Source: Niabella agricola (GTDB lineage: Bacteria; Bacteroidota; Bacteroidia; Chitinophagales; Chitinophagaceae). From it: DNA of 64,000 nucleotides. The notes below the pieces were generated by a model, which was not told the origin of the DNA, made no database searches, and saw only the letters and a list, made by a program, of their open reading frames with translations. This document shows positions 15,412 through 24,889 of the stretch, in pieces. The position numbers and the translations under genes are program-made. The DNA is taken from contig NZ_JAJHIZ010000003.1 in the NCBI RefSeq assembly GCF_021538615.1, positions 2,356,001 to 2,420,000 of the forward strand, in the 5' to 3' direction. The number at the start of each line of letters is the position of its first letter. Position 1 is the first letter of the stretch.

Positions 15412-16245
15412 ATGGATATGCAACTGCTTTATCTCTGCCCGTATTGGGGACAGAAACAGACCTCGCCCGAATCCTTTTTACAAAAGGTAATTGCCGCCGG
15501 TTATAATGGTATTGAGATCGATCCCGGGGGCCTGCAGGATCTCCACCACTGGATCTCCGTCCTGAAGGAGGTTCGCGAACAACATAAAGAATTTGTCGTA
15601 GTGGCCCAGATGGTCCTGGATGCGCAGGTTGCAGCATTTGATCAATTCCGCGAGGTCATGATCCGACGGCTTGAGTTGCTCATCAGCTTTAATCCTCTTT
15701 TTATCAACTCCCATACAGGCCGGGATTATTTCAGCTTCCGGGAAAATTGCGCCCTCATCCAATTGGCAACAGATTTCTCCCGGCAATACAAGATCCCGGT
15801 TTATCACGAAACCCACCGCGGCCGCTTTTCATATGCACTGCACCGGATGCCGGAATATTTAGACCAGTTTCCTGAATTGGAACTGGTGGCCGATTATTCC
15901 CATTGGTGCGCGGTATCGGAAAGCATGCTTTCCTTCCAGGAAAATACATTGGAGCAACTCACGTCGCATATCCGGCACATTCATGCAAGGGTGGGATATG
16001 AACAGGGTCCGCAATTGCCAGATCCTTTTACACCCGCCTGTCAACCATACCTGGACCAATTCACCGCCTGGTGGCAGCGCATCCTGGATCACCACCGGCG
16101 GCGAAAAACGTCGTTTACCATCTGTACAGAGGCCGGCCCGGTGCCTTATATGCCGGTAAACCCAAACAACGGGCAGCCGCTGGCGGACCAGTGGGCCATC
16201 AATATCAAAATGCTGGAACACCTGAAATCTTCCCTGATCAGCTAA
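15412..16245 (+). CDS. Sugar phosphate isomerase/epimerase-like TIM-barrel protein
   Basis: 277 residues resembling the AP-endonuclease-2/xylose-isomerase-like TIM barrel group. Seen: an N-terminal strand followed by AGYNGIEIDPGG, a metal-site-like region with HTGRDYFSF and YHETHRGRFSYA (about 101-147), VADYSHWCAVSE (about 161-172) and a late strand ending TICTEAGP. The pattern of Glu, Asp and His at strand ends fits a divalent-metal isomerase or epimerase, but the substrate is unknown. Likely expressed with the PhyH gene upstream and controlled by the nearby AraC regulator. Converges with the GH127 gene, 18 nt away. Confidence 0.85.
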   Translation: MDMQLLYLCPYWGQKQTSPESFLQKVIAAGYNGIEIDPGGLQDLHHWISVLKEVREQHKEFVVVAQMVLDAQVAAFDQFREVMIRRLELLISFNPLFINSHTGRDYFSFRENCALIQLATDFSRQYKIPVYHETHRGRFSYALHRMPEYLDQFPELELVADYSHWCAVSESMLSFQENTLEQLTSHIRHIHARVGYEQGPQLPDPFTPACQPYLDQFTAWWQRILDHHRRRKTSFTICTEAGPVPYMPVNPNNGQPLADQWAINIKMLEHLKSSLIS

Positions 16246-16263
16246 CAGACCTGCCTGCAACTA

Positions 16264-18186
16264 TTATTCTTTAAAAGCAGCCTGACGCAAAATGGTTCTA
16301 CCTATAGGAAGAAGCTTAAGGGTTTCAACAGTATTTGAATTTTTATTGCGGGCCTTTACCTGTATGCTTCCTTGTTTATATACCGCTTCATTATTACGGA
16401 TGTATTGATATTCTTTTTTCTCACGCGGGGTATACAGGTAATCTTTGAACCGGGGCGTATATACGGTCCCCGCAGTAGTTACCGCCGGGATGGGATGTGC
16501 GTATACCAGTGGGCCATAGATAAAATAGTGGGCCCCGTTCGCATCTTTACGGTCGGCGACCTGTGTATGCCACTTCAGCCGGATCCGGTCATTTTTCTTA
16601 AACATCTTTCGGATTACTATAAAGCCATCTTCTTCCTTATATGGCTGATCAACTTCTACAGCATTTGCCCAGGCAGGCCTTCTTATTTTTAGTGTAAACG
16701 CCCGCATTTCCGGTTGACGGATCGAAAAGGCAGAGGTCAGGTCATAGGGATAGTCCGTTACCGCAATCACTTCAACATTTGCACCATTGATTTTGGTTTG
16801 TACGCGGGAAGGTCCCAGCAAGGTAGCAGCCAATACGGAATCGCCCTGCTTCATCCACATGTTTTGAACATAATACGGTGTAATCCTTGCGGCGTTGGGT
16901 ACACAGCAAACGGCGGCGTCCTTATGTGCCGGAGAATATTTATAACGGGTCTGCTTCAGGTCTCCGTTTGCTCCGCCATTCAGCGGTCCGGTCATGGCAT
17001 ACGAATTATCGGTTTTCAGGTAGGCAATACAGGAATGTTCCGGATCCCGTGCACCCAGCGCCGCATTAAAGAAAGTATTTTCGATCTGGTCCGCAAACCC
17101 TGCGGCACCCGTTTTTTGCAGGAGGCCGGCATAACTGTCGAGCAACTCCTGGAGCGAACAATACTCATAACCGGTTTGAGTAGCGTTTGCGTTCCTACCT
17201 CCGATCCATTCATCGCCGATAGGCCCGCCGGCAATGGTAGCGGCATCCTGTACCCGCTTTAAATAGATACTGAGGGCCGTATCATACTTGGGATCATGCG
17301 TACTGAAGGCCGCAACCGTTAACGGCCGCAGGTGTTCGTAGGTATGCACGCCGTGGCCGGATAATTTATAGTTTGGGTTAAAAATACTGGACCATTGCAC
17401 ATCTTTTTCAAACGAAAAGTTGGCAGAGAAATTCTGATAAAGGAACAAGGCATAGGCGCGATACTTTTTGTCTTTTGTAAGACGATACATTTCATCGCAA
17501 ATATCTGTAAACGTAAGCCCATGCGCCACGCCTCCGGAAAACTCCTTTCCGGCAAGAAAAGGGTTGGAATGATGGATGGAATAATGTTTCAACACATCAT
17601 CTACAGCACGCCGGATCGCCGCCCAAACCCTGCTGTCCTGCGTGGCTTCGTAATAGGCCAGCAGTCCGCGTAATAAGGTAGTCTTCGCCCAAAGCTCTCC
17701 GTTTTCAGCAACAAACCGGTACCGCAGCTCCGGGTCGTAGATTCCCAGGTATCCATCGCTATCCTGTGTGGCCAGGATCCGATCCACATATTGTTTCACC
17801 CTTTTTTTATCGGCAGCATTATCCAGCAACAGGGCATTCCGTATAAAACCGTCGCGCCAGTTCGATTGTGTTTCGGAGTTCCACCATTTGTACTGGTCAT
17901 CGCCTCCGATATCACCTTCTTTCAGATTTCCCAGGTCCTTTGCCTTGCTGTGCTTATGCAGGCGTGCCGAATAAATGGGATCATTGACCAGGTCCGGTAC
18001 GATCTGGTCCAGATGCCCAGCAAAGCCCCGCATGTCTTTCTCCATTTGCGCTTTGATCCACCCTGTTGGTTTTACAGCACCAAAGGGTAGTTTTTCAAAC
18101 TTCTCTTCCCGTAATTGAAACGGTGCATGTTGACCGAAGGATATCAATGGCAATAACACTAAAGTCCCTTTTATAAAAATATTCAT
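16264..18186 (-). CDS. GH127-family (DUF1680) beta-L-arabinofuranosidase-like enzyme
   Basis: 640 residues with a signal peptide (about 1-18), so periplasmic or outer-membrane-facing. The (alpha/alpha)6-barrel family GH127 uses a zinc-bound cysteine as nucleophile; the matching residues are visible: E341 and C343 in GYEYCSLQE, and C427-C428 in AVCCVPNAAR. Other family landmarks: WWNSETQSNWRDG and QDSDGYLGIY. In characterised members the product is L-arabinose from beta-linked arabinofuranosides; related families act on other arabinosides, so the exact linkage is uncertain. Fourth gene of the susC-susD-susE-GH127 run with an AraR-like regulator upstream, which supports an arabinose-based substrate. 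Confidence 0.88.
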   Translation of the reverse strand: MNIFIKGTLVLLPLISFGQHAPFQLREEKFEKLPFGAVKPTGWIKAQMEKDMRGFAGHLDQIVPDLVNDPIYSARLHKHSKAKDLGNLKEGDIGGDDQYKWWNSETQSNWRDGFIRNALLLDNAADKKRVKQYVDRILATQDSDGYLGIYDPELRYRFVAENGELWAKTTLLRGLLAYYEATQDSRVWAAIRRAVDDVLKHYSIHHSNPFLAGKEFSGGVAHGLTFTDICDEMYRLTKDKKYRAYALFLYQNFSANFSFEKDVQWSSIFNPNYKLSGHGVHTYEHLRPLTVAAFSTHDPKYDTALSIYLKRVQDAATIAGGPIGDEWIGGRNANATQTGYEYCSLQELLDSYAGLLQKTGAAGFADQIENTFFNAALGARDPEHSCIAYLKTDNSYAMTGPLNGGANGDLKQTRYKYSPAHKDAAVCCVPNAARITPYYVQNMWMKQGDSVLAATLLGPSRVQTKINGANVEVIAVTDYPYDLTSAFSIRQPEMRAFTLKIRRPAWANAVEVDQPYKEEDGFIVIRKMFKKNDRIRLKWHTQVADRKDANGAHYFIYGPLVYAHPIPAVTTAGTVYTPRFKDYLYTPREKKEYQYIRNNEAVYKQGSIQVKARNKNSNTVETLKLLPIGRTILRQAAFKE

Positions 18187-18240
18187 GTCTTAAAATTATT
18201 CAATAAAGCGACCCGAAAAGTCAATACCTTGTTGCTTTAT

Positions 18241-18279
18241 AAAAACAGCCAATGCCCCGCCTGTAACGTGCGGGGCATT
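18241..18279 (-). terminator. Terminator-like hairpin between susE and GH127
   Basis: A perfect 10-bp GC-rich stem, AATGCCCCGC/GCGGGGCATT (18251-18260 and 18270-18279), 9-nt loop, followed on the minus strand by GGCTGTTTTTAT. It could end or reduce transcription between susE and GH127, giving lower enzyme than transporter levels. Confidence 0.7.
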
Positions 18280-18300
18280 TGAATCTTAAAGCATATTGCA

Positions 18301-19338
18301 TTATTGTTTAATAATCTTCCAGTAAGGATCGGAAGGAATACGCATATCCAAAAGGATCTTATAGGTTCCGGTTGATGGCACCGTAAGGTTGCTACCCGGA
18401 AAATTCACAGCCCAATCTGCATTCGCCCTGAACTTAAACCCTATATCGGTGCCGGATTTTAATGTAAGCACTTTTGAAAATGTTTGAGTCGACGGATCAA
18501 AATCAAGCGGAACATCTGTATTCCAGTCTACAGCTGCATTTCCTATGATTGAGATATTATTCAAGGTTGCCGTCCAGGTTTTAGCAGTGAGGTCCAGCTT
18601 CATTTTATAATATCCTTTTCCGGTTACACTAAAATTGCCGCCTTTATTGTAATCAAGCGTACCCTTATTACCGGTATTCGTAATACTGCCGTAAGAGTTA
18701 TCCCACTTAGGATCCGGAGTCAATTTAAATTCATTTACGGGATCGGGTAGGAATACAGATCCCTCCAACTGACCGGTCGTTTTATTTCCGGACATCACAT
18801 ACATTTTTGCGATAACTTTAGCCGCAGGGTCCCATCCCTGATAGGCACCGGGCGTATATAAAAAGTCACGGGCTATAACCCTGGGCCAATCCTCGTACGT
18901 AGTGATGGTAAGTGGCAATACGTTTGAATAGATTTTCCCGGCCGAGGTTCTTATCCGGAATGCATAATTGATGGTTTGTCCTGCTGGTATAAATTCCGTC
19001 AGCAGCAGGCTGTTCAATTCTTTTGCAGTAAGCGTTACCGAACCGGCCTTCCGGTCCAGATCCCGCTCTACCAATGAATCTGCTTTAAAGTCATTCCCCA
19101 CCGGTGCAATCTGCAATGTATAACCCAGAGCATCTGCGAATCCCAAATCTACGTTATCATACGTCAACGTCAATGCAGGTTTATCTGCATTTTCCTGAAG
19201 CAATGTTATAGGACCGCTGCTATTGCCGCTGAGTGTAGGCTTATTATTGTTCATCACTACCTGGGTCTCATCCTTTTTACATGAATGGAAGGCCAGTGCA
19301 ATCAAAGCGGTAAAAACATATAGAAATAAATACTTCAT
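18301..19338 (-). CDS. SusE/SusF-like surface glycan-binding lipoprotein
   Basis: 345 residues. Lipoprotein signal with lipobox ending at C20 (LAFHSC), so lipid-anchored and probably surface-exposed. N-terminal SusE-type domain (about 30-145; NKPTLSG, LTLTYDNVDLGFADALGYTLQIAP), then SusE/SusF-type starch-binding-like repeats (about 155-345) with aromatic residues such as YTPGAYQGWDP and GYYKMKLDLTAKTWTATL. In this family these modules hold glycan at the cell surface for the SusC/D transporter. It is the third gene of the locus, 16 nt after susD. Confidence 0.88.
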   Translation of the reverse strand: MKYLFLYVFTALIALAFHSCKKDETQVVMNNNKPTLSGNSSGPITLLQENADKPALTLTYDNVDLGFADALGYTLQIAPVGNDFKADSLVERDLDRKAGSVTLTAKELNSLLLTEFIPAGQTINYAFRIRTSAGKIYSNVLPLTITTYEDWPRVIARDFLYTPGAYQGWDPAAKVIAKMYVMSGNKTTGQLEGSVFLPDPVNEFKLTPDPKWDNSYGSITNTGNKGTLDYNKGGNFSVTGKGYYKMKLDLTAKTWTATLNNISIIGNAAVDWNTDVPLDFDPSTQTFSKVLTLKSGTDIGFKFRANADWAVNFPGSNLTVPSTGTYKILLDMRIPSDPYWKIIKQ

Positions 19339-19354
19339 ATTGCCAGTTTAAAAA

Positions 19355-20935
19355 TTAATAGTTGGGGTTTTGCTGCAGGTTGGGATTTGCATTCTTATCA
19401 GCTACCGGTATCGGGTAAATATTCCGCCAGTCTTCCACAGCCTTTCCGTTTACCGTACCACCCTTCCAGGGCCACAGATAGCCGGCAGTTGTAAACCGTT
19501 TATAACGGATAAGGTCGGTACGCCGGAACCCTTCCCAGTACAGCTCCCTTCCCCGTTCATCCAGGATAAAGTCGGTGGTCAGCTGACCGGCACTAATGGT
19601 AGCGGCACCGGCCCTCATCCGTAATGCATTGACATATCCCAGCGCAGTGGAGGCATCGCCTCCTGTTCCACCGCGCAATACCGCTTCTGCATAGATCAGG
19701 TATTGTTCCGCCAGCCGGAATATTGGAAAATCCATGTCCGGAAAAGTAAGGTTACTGCCGGGTTTCCCGGATACCATCTCAATATTTTTAAATTTTGTAA
19801 TCGCATACCCCTGTTCAAATTTTGTTTGATCCGCTATTTCCAGTGATTGCCCGGAGGTCCAGAACTGCGCCCGTTTATCGGTATTGCCGCTGGGGTCGGA
19901 GAAAAGATTCACCAGTGCCTTCGTGGTACGGGTACCACCCCATCCCCCGTCGATACCAAACTGCGCAGCCGGCATATTCCCGCCAACAGCAGCATGCGTC
20001 AGAAACGTGGTTCCCCCATAATTCTGGGTGCGGGTACCGTCATAATTGATAGTAAGGATAAATTCATTGGTATTTTTTTGATTATCGGCACGCATCAGAT
20101 TCTGGTAGTTTCCGACAAGACTGTATCCTGCATCCGCTACTTTTTTTGAATAGGTTACCGCATCATTGTAGCGGGCTGTTCCGGTATAGGCTTCTGCGTT
20201 TAAATACAGTCGCGCCAGTAAAGCCCATACTGCACCTTTATCTGCCCTTCCGTAGTCGCTGGCACGCGCATTGGGCAACAGGCTTTCCAAGTCCTTTAAT
20301 TCCGATTCAATATAGGCAAATAAAGCCGACTTGCCAATCTGTTTGGGTAATGCATTAGAACCAATCACATCGTTCTCCGTTACAAAGGGAGGATTGCCAA
20401 AAAGATCCAGCAAGGCCCAGTACTGGTAGGCTCTCAGGAAACGGGCTTCATTCCGGAAGCTTACAATATTGGCTACATCAGCCGCGCCAAAACCTTTTGT
20501 ATTCAAGAGCTCGTCTGCTGCATTTTTTATAAAATCATTCGCCAGTGTGATCTGGTAAAGGCTCCGGTAATACAACCCCGTAAGGAAAGGATTACTGGAA
20601 GACCAGTTCATATTGTGAAAGTCCTGGATACCCGCATCCCCCCAGGCGATCACCGCCTCATCGGTACTAAGTTCCTGTGCACCCCAGAACAAACGGAGAA
20701 AGTCAGAAAAACCTTCATCAATGCCCTTGATGTCACCACCACCGGGAGGACTTGCAGGTCCGATATTGCTGGTGAGCGCATAGGCGCCATATACTTTCGC
20801 TGCAGCTTCAATATATCCCTGTGGAGTACTATACACCTGTGCTGCTGTAATATCATTCTTGGGAAGCCGGTCCAGTTTCTTACTGCAGGATGCGATTAGT
20901 ACAACCAGGCTTATGGCAATCATTATTCTTTTCAT
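19355..20935 (-). CDS. SusD/RagB-family nutrient-binding lipoprotein
   Basis: 526 residues. Lipobox IASC with the lipidated C17. Family landmarks: LDRLPKNDITAAQVYST, FRNEARFLRAYQYWALLDLFGNPPF, the tetratricopeptide-like N-terminal part, and the C-terminal ILDERGRELYWEGFRRTDLIRYKRF and YPIPVADKNANPNLQQNPNY. SusD proteins cap the SusC barrel and bind oligosaccharides at the outer membrane. Encoded 36 nt after susC; the arabinose context suggests an arabinan-type or arabinoside ligand (inference). Confidence 0.96.
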   Translation of the reverse strand: MKRIMIAISLVVLIASCSKKLDRLPKNDITAAQVYSTPQGYIEAAAKVYGAYALTSNIGPASPPGGGDIKGIDEGFSDFLRLFWGAQELSTDEAVIAWGDAGIQDFHNMNWSSSNPFLTGLYYRSLYQITLANDFIKNAADELLNTKGFGAADVANIVSFRNEARFLRAYQYWALLDLFGNPPFVTENDVIGSNALPKQIGKSALFAYIESELKDLESLLPNARASDYGRADKGAVWALLARLYLNAEAYTGTARYNDAVTYSKKVADAGYSLVGNYQNLMRADNQKNTNEFILTINYDGTRTQNYGGTTFLTHAAVGGNMPAAQFGIDGGWGGTRTTKALVNLFSDPSGNTDKRAQFWTSGQSLEIADQTKFEQGYAITKFKNIEMVSGKPGSNLTFPDMDFPIFRLAEQYLIYAEAVLRGGTGGDASTALGYVNALRMRAGAATISAGQLTTDFILDERGRELYWEGFRRTDLIRYKRFTTAGYLWPWKGGTVNGKAVEDWRNIYPIPVADKNANPNLQQNPNY

Positions 20936-20976
20936 CTGTGTTCGTTGTTTATTGGTTATTTACAGATCCAATGATT

Positions 20977-23973
20977 TTAAAAATCAAGGTTTAATCCCAG
21001 CACAAATACCCGGGGCCGCGGATAAAAATTATTATCGATGCCCCCCTGCACCTCAGGATCCAGTCCTTTATATTTGGTGATCACAAATACATTCTGTGCG
21101 CTCAGATTCGCGCGGAGGTTACCGGTTTTGGGAAGCAATTTCCCAAAATCATATCCCAGGTAAATATTATCCATCCGGAGAAATGAAGCGTTTTCAATAT
21201 AATAATCCGAGAAAATGAGCTTATCGCCGCCACCGGCAAAATCGGTCAGCAGCAGATCCCTGGAACCATTATTCAGGTATTTCAGCGGGTTCAGGATATT
21301 TGTTCCCAGGGCCGTTGCAGAAATGACATTGTTATATACATAATTACCGATATTGGCGCGGGCGCTAAAGCCTGCGGAAAATTTTTTATAATTCACAGAA
21401 GAACCGAGTCCCAGGAAGAACCGCGGATCCGGATTTTTATACCGGTAATAATCGTTCTCATTGACCAGGCCGTCATGATTGCGATCCACAAAAACACCTT
21501 CCACCGGTTTGCCAGCGTCGTTATATACCTGTTGCAGTACATAGAACGAAGAGCGCGGATAGTTCACCGAATGGATCTGTATAAGATTACCCACTCCCCC
21601 GGTGATACCACCGGTTTGGGCGCCCGGGTATGAAGGATCGTCAACCACTGTTAATTTTGTAATCTGGTTTTTATTGTAGGTAGCATTAAAGTTTACATTC
21701 CAGGTCAGGTCATTATTTTGCACCGGTACTACATTCAATAAAAACTCTACACCCCGGTTTTCCATGCTCCCGATATTCGCTACGATCTTGTTGGTAAAGT
21801 TTGTGCCCGCCGGCTGGTTGATCTCGTTTAACAGATCCGTAGTCTTTTTATAGTATACATCAATACTCCCGTAAATACGGTTGTGGGCAAAACCATAATC
21901 CAAACCGGCATTGTAGGTGGAGGTTTGTTCCCATTTACGCTCATAATAATAACCACCCGGTCGATACATCTGGTAGTACTGATCCCCCAGCTGGTAGGTA
22001 GCGGTGGCCGAGCTTAAATTGTAATAGGAGATATAGTCAAAATTACCGATGCCGTCCTGCTGACCGGTAACCCCGTATCCCAGTCGTAGCTTCAGGTCGC
22101 TTACCACCGAACTGTTCTTCAAAAATGCTTCATCTTTCAGCTTCCAGGCAAAGGCCGCAGAAGGGAATATCCCCCAGCGGTTATTAGGATTGAACTTGGA
22201 AGATCCGTCGGTACGCAACGCTGCGGTCAGCAGGTAGCGATCGTTAAAACTGTAATTCAACCGGCCATAGTAGGAGAGCATTGTGTACCGCGGTTTGTCT
22301 AACGGGAAATTGGGCGAGGTCTTCGGGATCAGGCCACCGCTGGCGTCATAGTTGGCAAAATTGATATTCCGGGTCACAAAATCATAATACCCATATCCGG
22401 CCGTAAGATCGATCTTGTGCCGGTTGAACAGTTTGGTGTAATTCAGGTAAAATTCAACCAGCCCGTTATCCCGCCAGGAAGCATATTTATCCGCCTGCCC
22501 GTTGTATTGCTTTCCGTCTGCCACAGTACCATATTTCTGCGCAGCGCTATCGTTTACAAATATTTTTCCATACCCATGTGCCACATCGTATCCCAGGTTC
22601 AGGTTGGCCCTCAACTCCGGAAGAAAATGAAATTTGTAATCGAACTGGATGTTACCGATGCTTCTGATATTCGTTCCGTTATTGTGGTAATCCTCCAGCA
22701 AACCTACAGGGTTCCGGGGTGCCAATGATTTTAAACCGCTTACCGCAGAAGGATCCAGCCATTCATAGTAGCCGTTATACCGGTTACTTCCGGAATATAC
22801 CGGTTGTGTAGGATCAAAATTCACAGCAGCCGCAATTGCCCCGGTATTGGCAAAACGCGAGTCGGTGCGGGCAGCCCTCACATTGATATCAATTTTCAGA
22901 TGGTCATCCAGCAAGGATGGGCTTAAATTGATTCCAGCAGATTTCCGTTCCAGATCGCTGGTTTTCAAAACACCCTGCTGTTTCAGATAGCCAACAGAAA
23001 TACGGTAGGGCAGTTTGCCCTTTGCGGCCGTACCGGAAAGGCTCAGGTTATTATCCGAACCGATGCCCGTACGGTAAATCGCTTTTTGCCAGTTGGTTGC
23101 CGCATTGCCCATTAAGGTTACCTGTGCAGCATCCCCATGGGTTTTAATATAGTTCCTGAATTCATCCGGAGATAACACATCGGCATATCCCGGTAACTTC
23201 GAAACCGAAAGCTGTGTATTGAAGTTGATCACCGGCTTGCCGCGCTTCCCTTTTTTGGTAACGATCAGGATCACCCCGTTGGATGCTCTCGAACCATAGA
23301 TGGCCGTAGCAGACGCATCTTTCAAGATACTGAAGGACTCGATGTCATTGGGGTTAATCAGTGATAACGGATTGGGAGAGCCGGTAAGGCCATCGTTACT
23401 CAGCGGTACCCCGTCGATTACGATCAGCGGGTCATTACTGGCACTGAGCGAGGCACCGCCCCGGATGCGAATCGTACTCCCGCTGCCAGGGGCTCCGTTG
23501 TTGGAAGTGATCTGCACACCGGCTACTTTCCCGGCGATCAGCTGTTCAGGTGTGGTGGCCTGCCCTTTATTAAAGTCCTTCGATGTAACCAGCGCCACCG
23601 ACCCTGTAAGGTCCTTCTTCTTTGCCGTTCCATACCCGATCACCACCACACTCTCCAGGTTGGCAATCTCCGGCACCAGGGACACATTCAGTATGTCGCC
23701 GGTTATTTTTACCGTTTGGGAAGCATACCCGATAAATGAAAACTGCAGGGCACCCACCGTAGTTCCTGCATTGATGCGGTAAGCACCGCTCGAATCTGTT
23801 AAAGCAGCGAGTGAACGGCCAACAAGGGAAACGGTAACTCCCTCCAGCGGCTCCCCGGTTTTTGAGTCGGAAACGGTACCGCTGATTGTGCGGGTTTGAG
23901 CACTGGCAATTGCCGAAAATAACAGCAGCAGTAGCAACGCAGACGATGCTGCAAACAATCTTCTCATGTACAT
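20977..23973 (-). CDS. SusC/RagA-family TonB-linked outer-membrane transporter
   Basis: 998 residues. Signal peptide (about 1-25), a CarboxypepD_reg-like domain (TISGTVSDSKTGEPLEGVTVSLVG, about 28-110), the TonB plug (VVVIGYGTAKKKDLTGSV, then IRIRGGASLSASNDPLIVIDG) and a beta barrel ending in an aromatic Phe (LGLNLDF). It lacks the STN domain, so it is unlikely to signal to a FecR/sigma pair, in contrast to the SusC at 57547. Partner of SusD at 19355. ATG at 23973 is used; a TTG two codons earlier is not needed. Its promoter carries two operator palindromes for the adjacent NUDIX regulator. Confidence 0.96.
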   Translation of the reverse strand: MYMRRLFAASSALLLLLLFSAIASAQTRTISGTVSDSKTGEPLEGVTVSLVGRSLAALTDSSGAYRINAGTTVGALQFSFIGYASQTVKITGDILNVSLVPEIANLESVVVIGYGTAKKKDLTGSVALVTSKDFNKGQATTPEQLIAGKVAGVQITSNNGAPGSGSTIRIRGGASLSASNDPLIVIDGVPLSNDGLTGSPNPLSLINPNDIESFSILKDASATAIYGSRASNGVILIVTKKGKRGKPVINFNTQLSVSKLPGYADVLSPDEFRNYIKTHGDAAQVTLMGNAATNWQKAIYRTGIGSDNNLSLSGTAAKGKLPYRISVGYLKQQGVLKTSDLERKSAGINLSPSLLDDHLKIDINVRAARTDSRFANTGAIAAAVNFDPTQPVYSGSNRYNGYYEWLDPSAVSGLKSLAPRNPVGLLEDYHNNGTNIRSIGNIQFDYKFHFLPELRANLNLGYDVAHGYGKIFVNDSAAQKYGTVADGKQYNGQADKYASWRDNGLVEFYLNYTKLFNRHKIDLTAGYGYYDFVTRNINFANYDASGGLIPKTSPNFPLDKPRYTMLSYYGRLNYSFNDRYLLTAALRTDGSSKFNPNNRWGIFPSAAFAWKLKDEAFLKNSSVVSDLKLRLGYGVTGQQDGIGNFDYISYYNLSSATATYQLGDQYYQMYRPGGYYYERKWEQTSTYNAGLDYGFAHNRIYGSIDVYYKKTTDLLNEINQPAGTNFTNKIVANIGSMENRGVEFLLNVVPVQNNDLTWNVNFNATYNKNQITKLTVVDDPSYPGAQTGGITGGVGNLIQIHSVNYPRSSFYVLQQVYNDAGKPVEGVFVDRNHDGLVNENDYYRYKNPDPRFFLGLGSSVNYKKFSAGFSARANIGNYVYNNVISATALGTNILNPLKYLNNGSRDLLLTDFAGGGDKLIFSDYYIENASFLRMDNIYLGYDFGKLLPKTGNLRANLSAQNVFVITKYKGLDPEVQGGIDNNFYPRPRVFVLGLNLDF

Positions 23974-24002
23974 AGACAAACAATTATTATTTTAACATCA
24001 AT

Positions 24003-24019
24003 TGTGTACTTAATACACG
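24003..24019. promoter_or_regulatory. Operator 1 (imperfect palindrome) upstream of susC
   Basis: TGTGTACTTAATACACG: half-sites TGTGTA and TACACG around a 5-bp centre (one mismatch). Same 6-5-6 layout as operator 2. It falls about 14-30 bp downstream of the predicted transcription start, where a bound repressor would block elongation. Confidence 0.75.
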
Positions 24020-24039
24020 TTAATTGAAAAATACAATGT

Positions 24040-24073
24040 CAAAATTACATCATTATGTGTACAAAGTACACAA
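24040..24073 (-). promoter_or_regulatory. Promoter of the susC-susD-susE-GH127 locus
   Basis: On the minus strand TTG (24071-24073), 23-bp spacer, TAATTTTG (24040-24047), an exact TAnnTTTG -7 box. The upstream element overlaps operator 2 and the start region precedes operator 1. Confidence 0.65.
24056..24072. promoter_or_regulatory. Operator 2 (perfect palindrome) over the susC promoter
   Basis: TGTGTACAAAGTACACA is a perfect 7-3-7 palindrome, with the same TGTGTA-N5-TACACA frame as operator 1. Its centre (24064) is 53 bp from the centre of operator 1 (24011), about five DNA turns, so both sites face the same side of the helix. Confidence 0.85.
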
Positions 24074-24095
24074 TGCCTGCAAAAAAAATTATATG

Positions 24096-24800
24096 TTAGG
24101 CTAACTTATTGTTTTTGATTAGTTTGGGTTTAAACTTATAGAGCTTTCCTGGGCGATGCGACACATTATCCTCCATTTCATTAAGGTCTACGAGCCAGTT
24201 TTTGAGGGTGATTTTTTTTCGAAAATTCCGGCGGTCCAACGGCATATTCAGGATGGCTTCATACACTTCCTGCAGTTCCCGGAGTGAAAATTTTTCGTCC
24301 AGCAGATTGTGTACCACTGGATGCTCTTCGATCTGTCCGCGCAGGTGTAGCAGACTGGTGGCCAGGATTTCCTTATGATCAAATGCCAGCTTGTGAATAT
24401 GCTTTACTGCATGCCAGCGCAGATCATTATTATTGATCTTGAGTTTATGGTTATTGATGTTTACCAGGGAATAGTAAGCAGTTGAAACCACCCTGCCCGA
24501 AGGGTGGCGGTTTACCGCGCCGAAGGTATGTACCTGTTGCAGGAATACATCATCCAGATCCGTACGTTCTTTCAGGATGCGATAGGAAGCTTTGTCCAGG
24601 TCTTCATCGGGGCGTACCAGGTCTCCCAAAAGGGAATACAAACCTGCAAATTCCTTCAGATCCGATTTGATCAGCAGTACCTTCAACTCCTTTTCTTCAT
24701 ATCCGAAAATGACGCAATCGACGGAGACCGCAATTTTAAAATATTCCAGGTGACTGCTTTTCTCCAGCGCCGCCGTTTTCAGATTTGAACTTTTAGCCAT
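24096..24800 (-). CDS. NUDIX-domain winged-helix transcriptional regulator (AraR/NrtR-like)
   Basis: 234 residues. N-terminal NUDIX-like domain (about 18-150: SVDCVIFGYEEKELKVLLIK, GLYSLLGDLVRPDEDLDKAS) followed by a winged helix (about 165-234: FSLRELQEVYEAIL, RRNFRKKI, RPGKLYKFKP). The NUDIX box is degenerate (no clear GX5EX7REUXEEXGU), as expected for a sensor rather than a hydrolase. In Bacteroides thetaiotaomicron the NUDIX-type AraR is an L-arabinose-responsive repressor; here the gene stands next to GH127 and susCDE with matching palindromes, so the same role is likely (inference). ATG at 24800 used; the 29-residue extension upstream is not conserved-looking. Confidence 0.88.
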   Translation of the reverse strand: MAKSSNLKTAALEKSSHLEYFKIAVSVDCVIFGYEEKELKVLLIKSDLKEFAGLYSLLGDLVRPDEDLDKASYRILKERTDLDDVFLQQVHTFGAVNRHPSGRVVSTAYYSLVNINNHKLKINNNDLRWHAVKHIHKLAFDHKEILATSLLHLRGQIEEHPVVHNLLDEKFSLRELQEVYEAILNMPLDRRNFRKKITLKNWLVDLNEMEDNVSHRPGKLYKFKPKLIKNNKLA

Positions 24801-24817
24801 TGTTTTCGTGATGGTTA

Positions 24818-24825
24818 CAAAAGTA
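24818..24825 (-). promoter_or_regulatory. Possible -7 box for the NUDIX regulator gene
   Basis: TACTTTTG on the minus strand matches TAnnTTTG and lies 17 bp before the ATG. No convincing TTG element at the expected distance. Confidence 0.35.
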
Positions 24826-24889
24826 CAATTTGAGTTATAAAATCCCCGTGGTTTAACAGCATTTTCCGGAATAGTTGCACACAACATCT

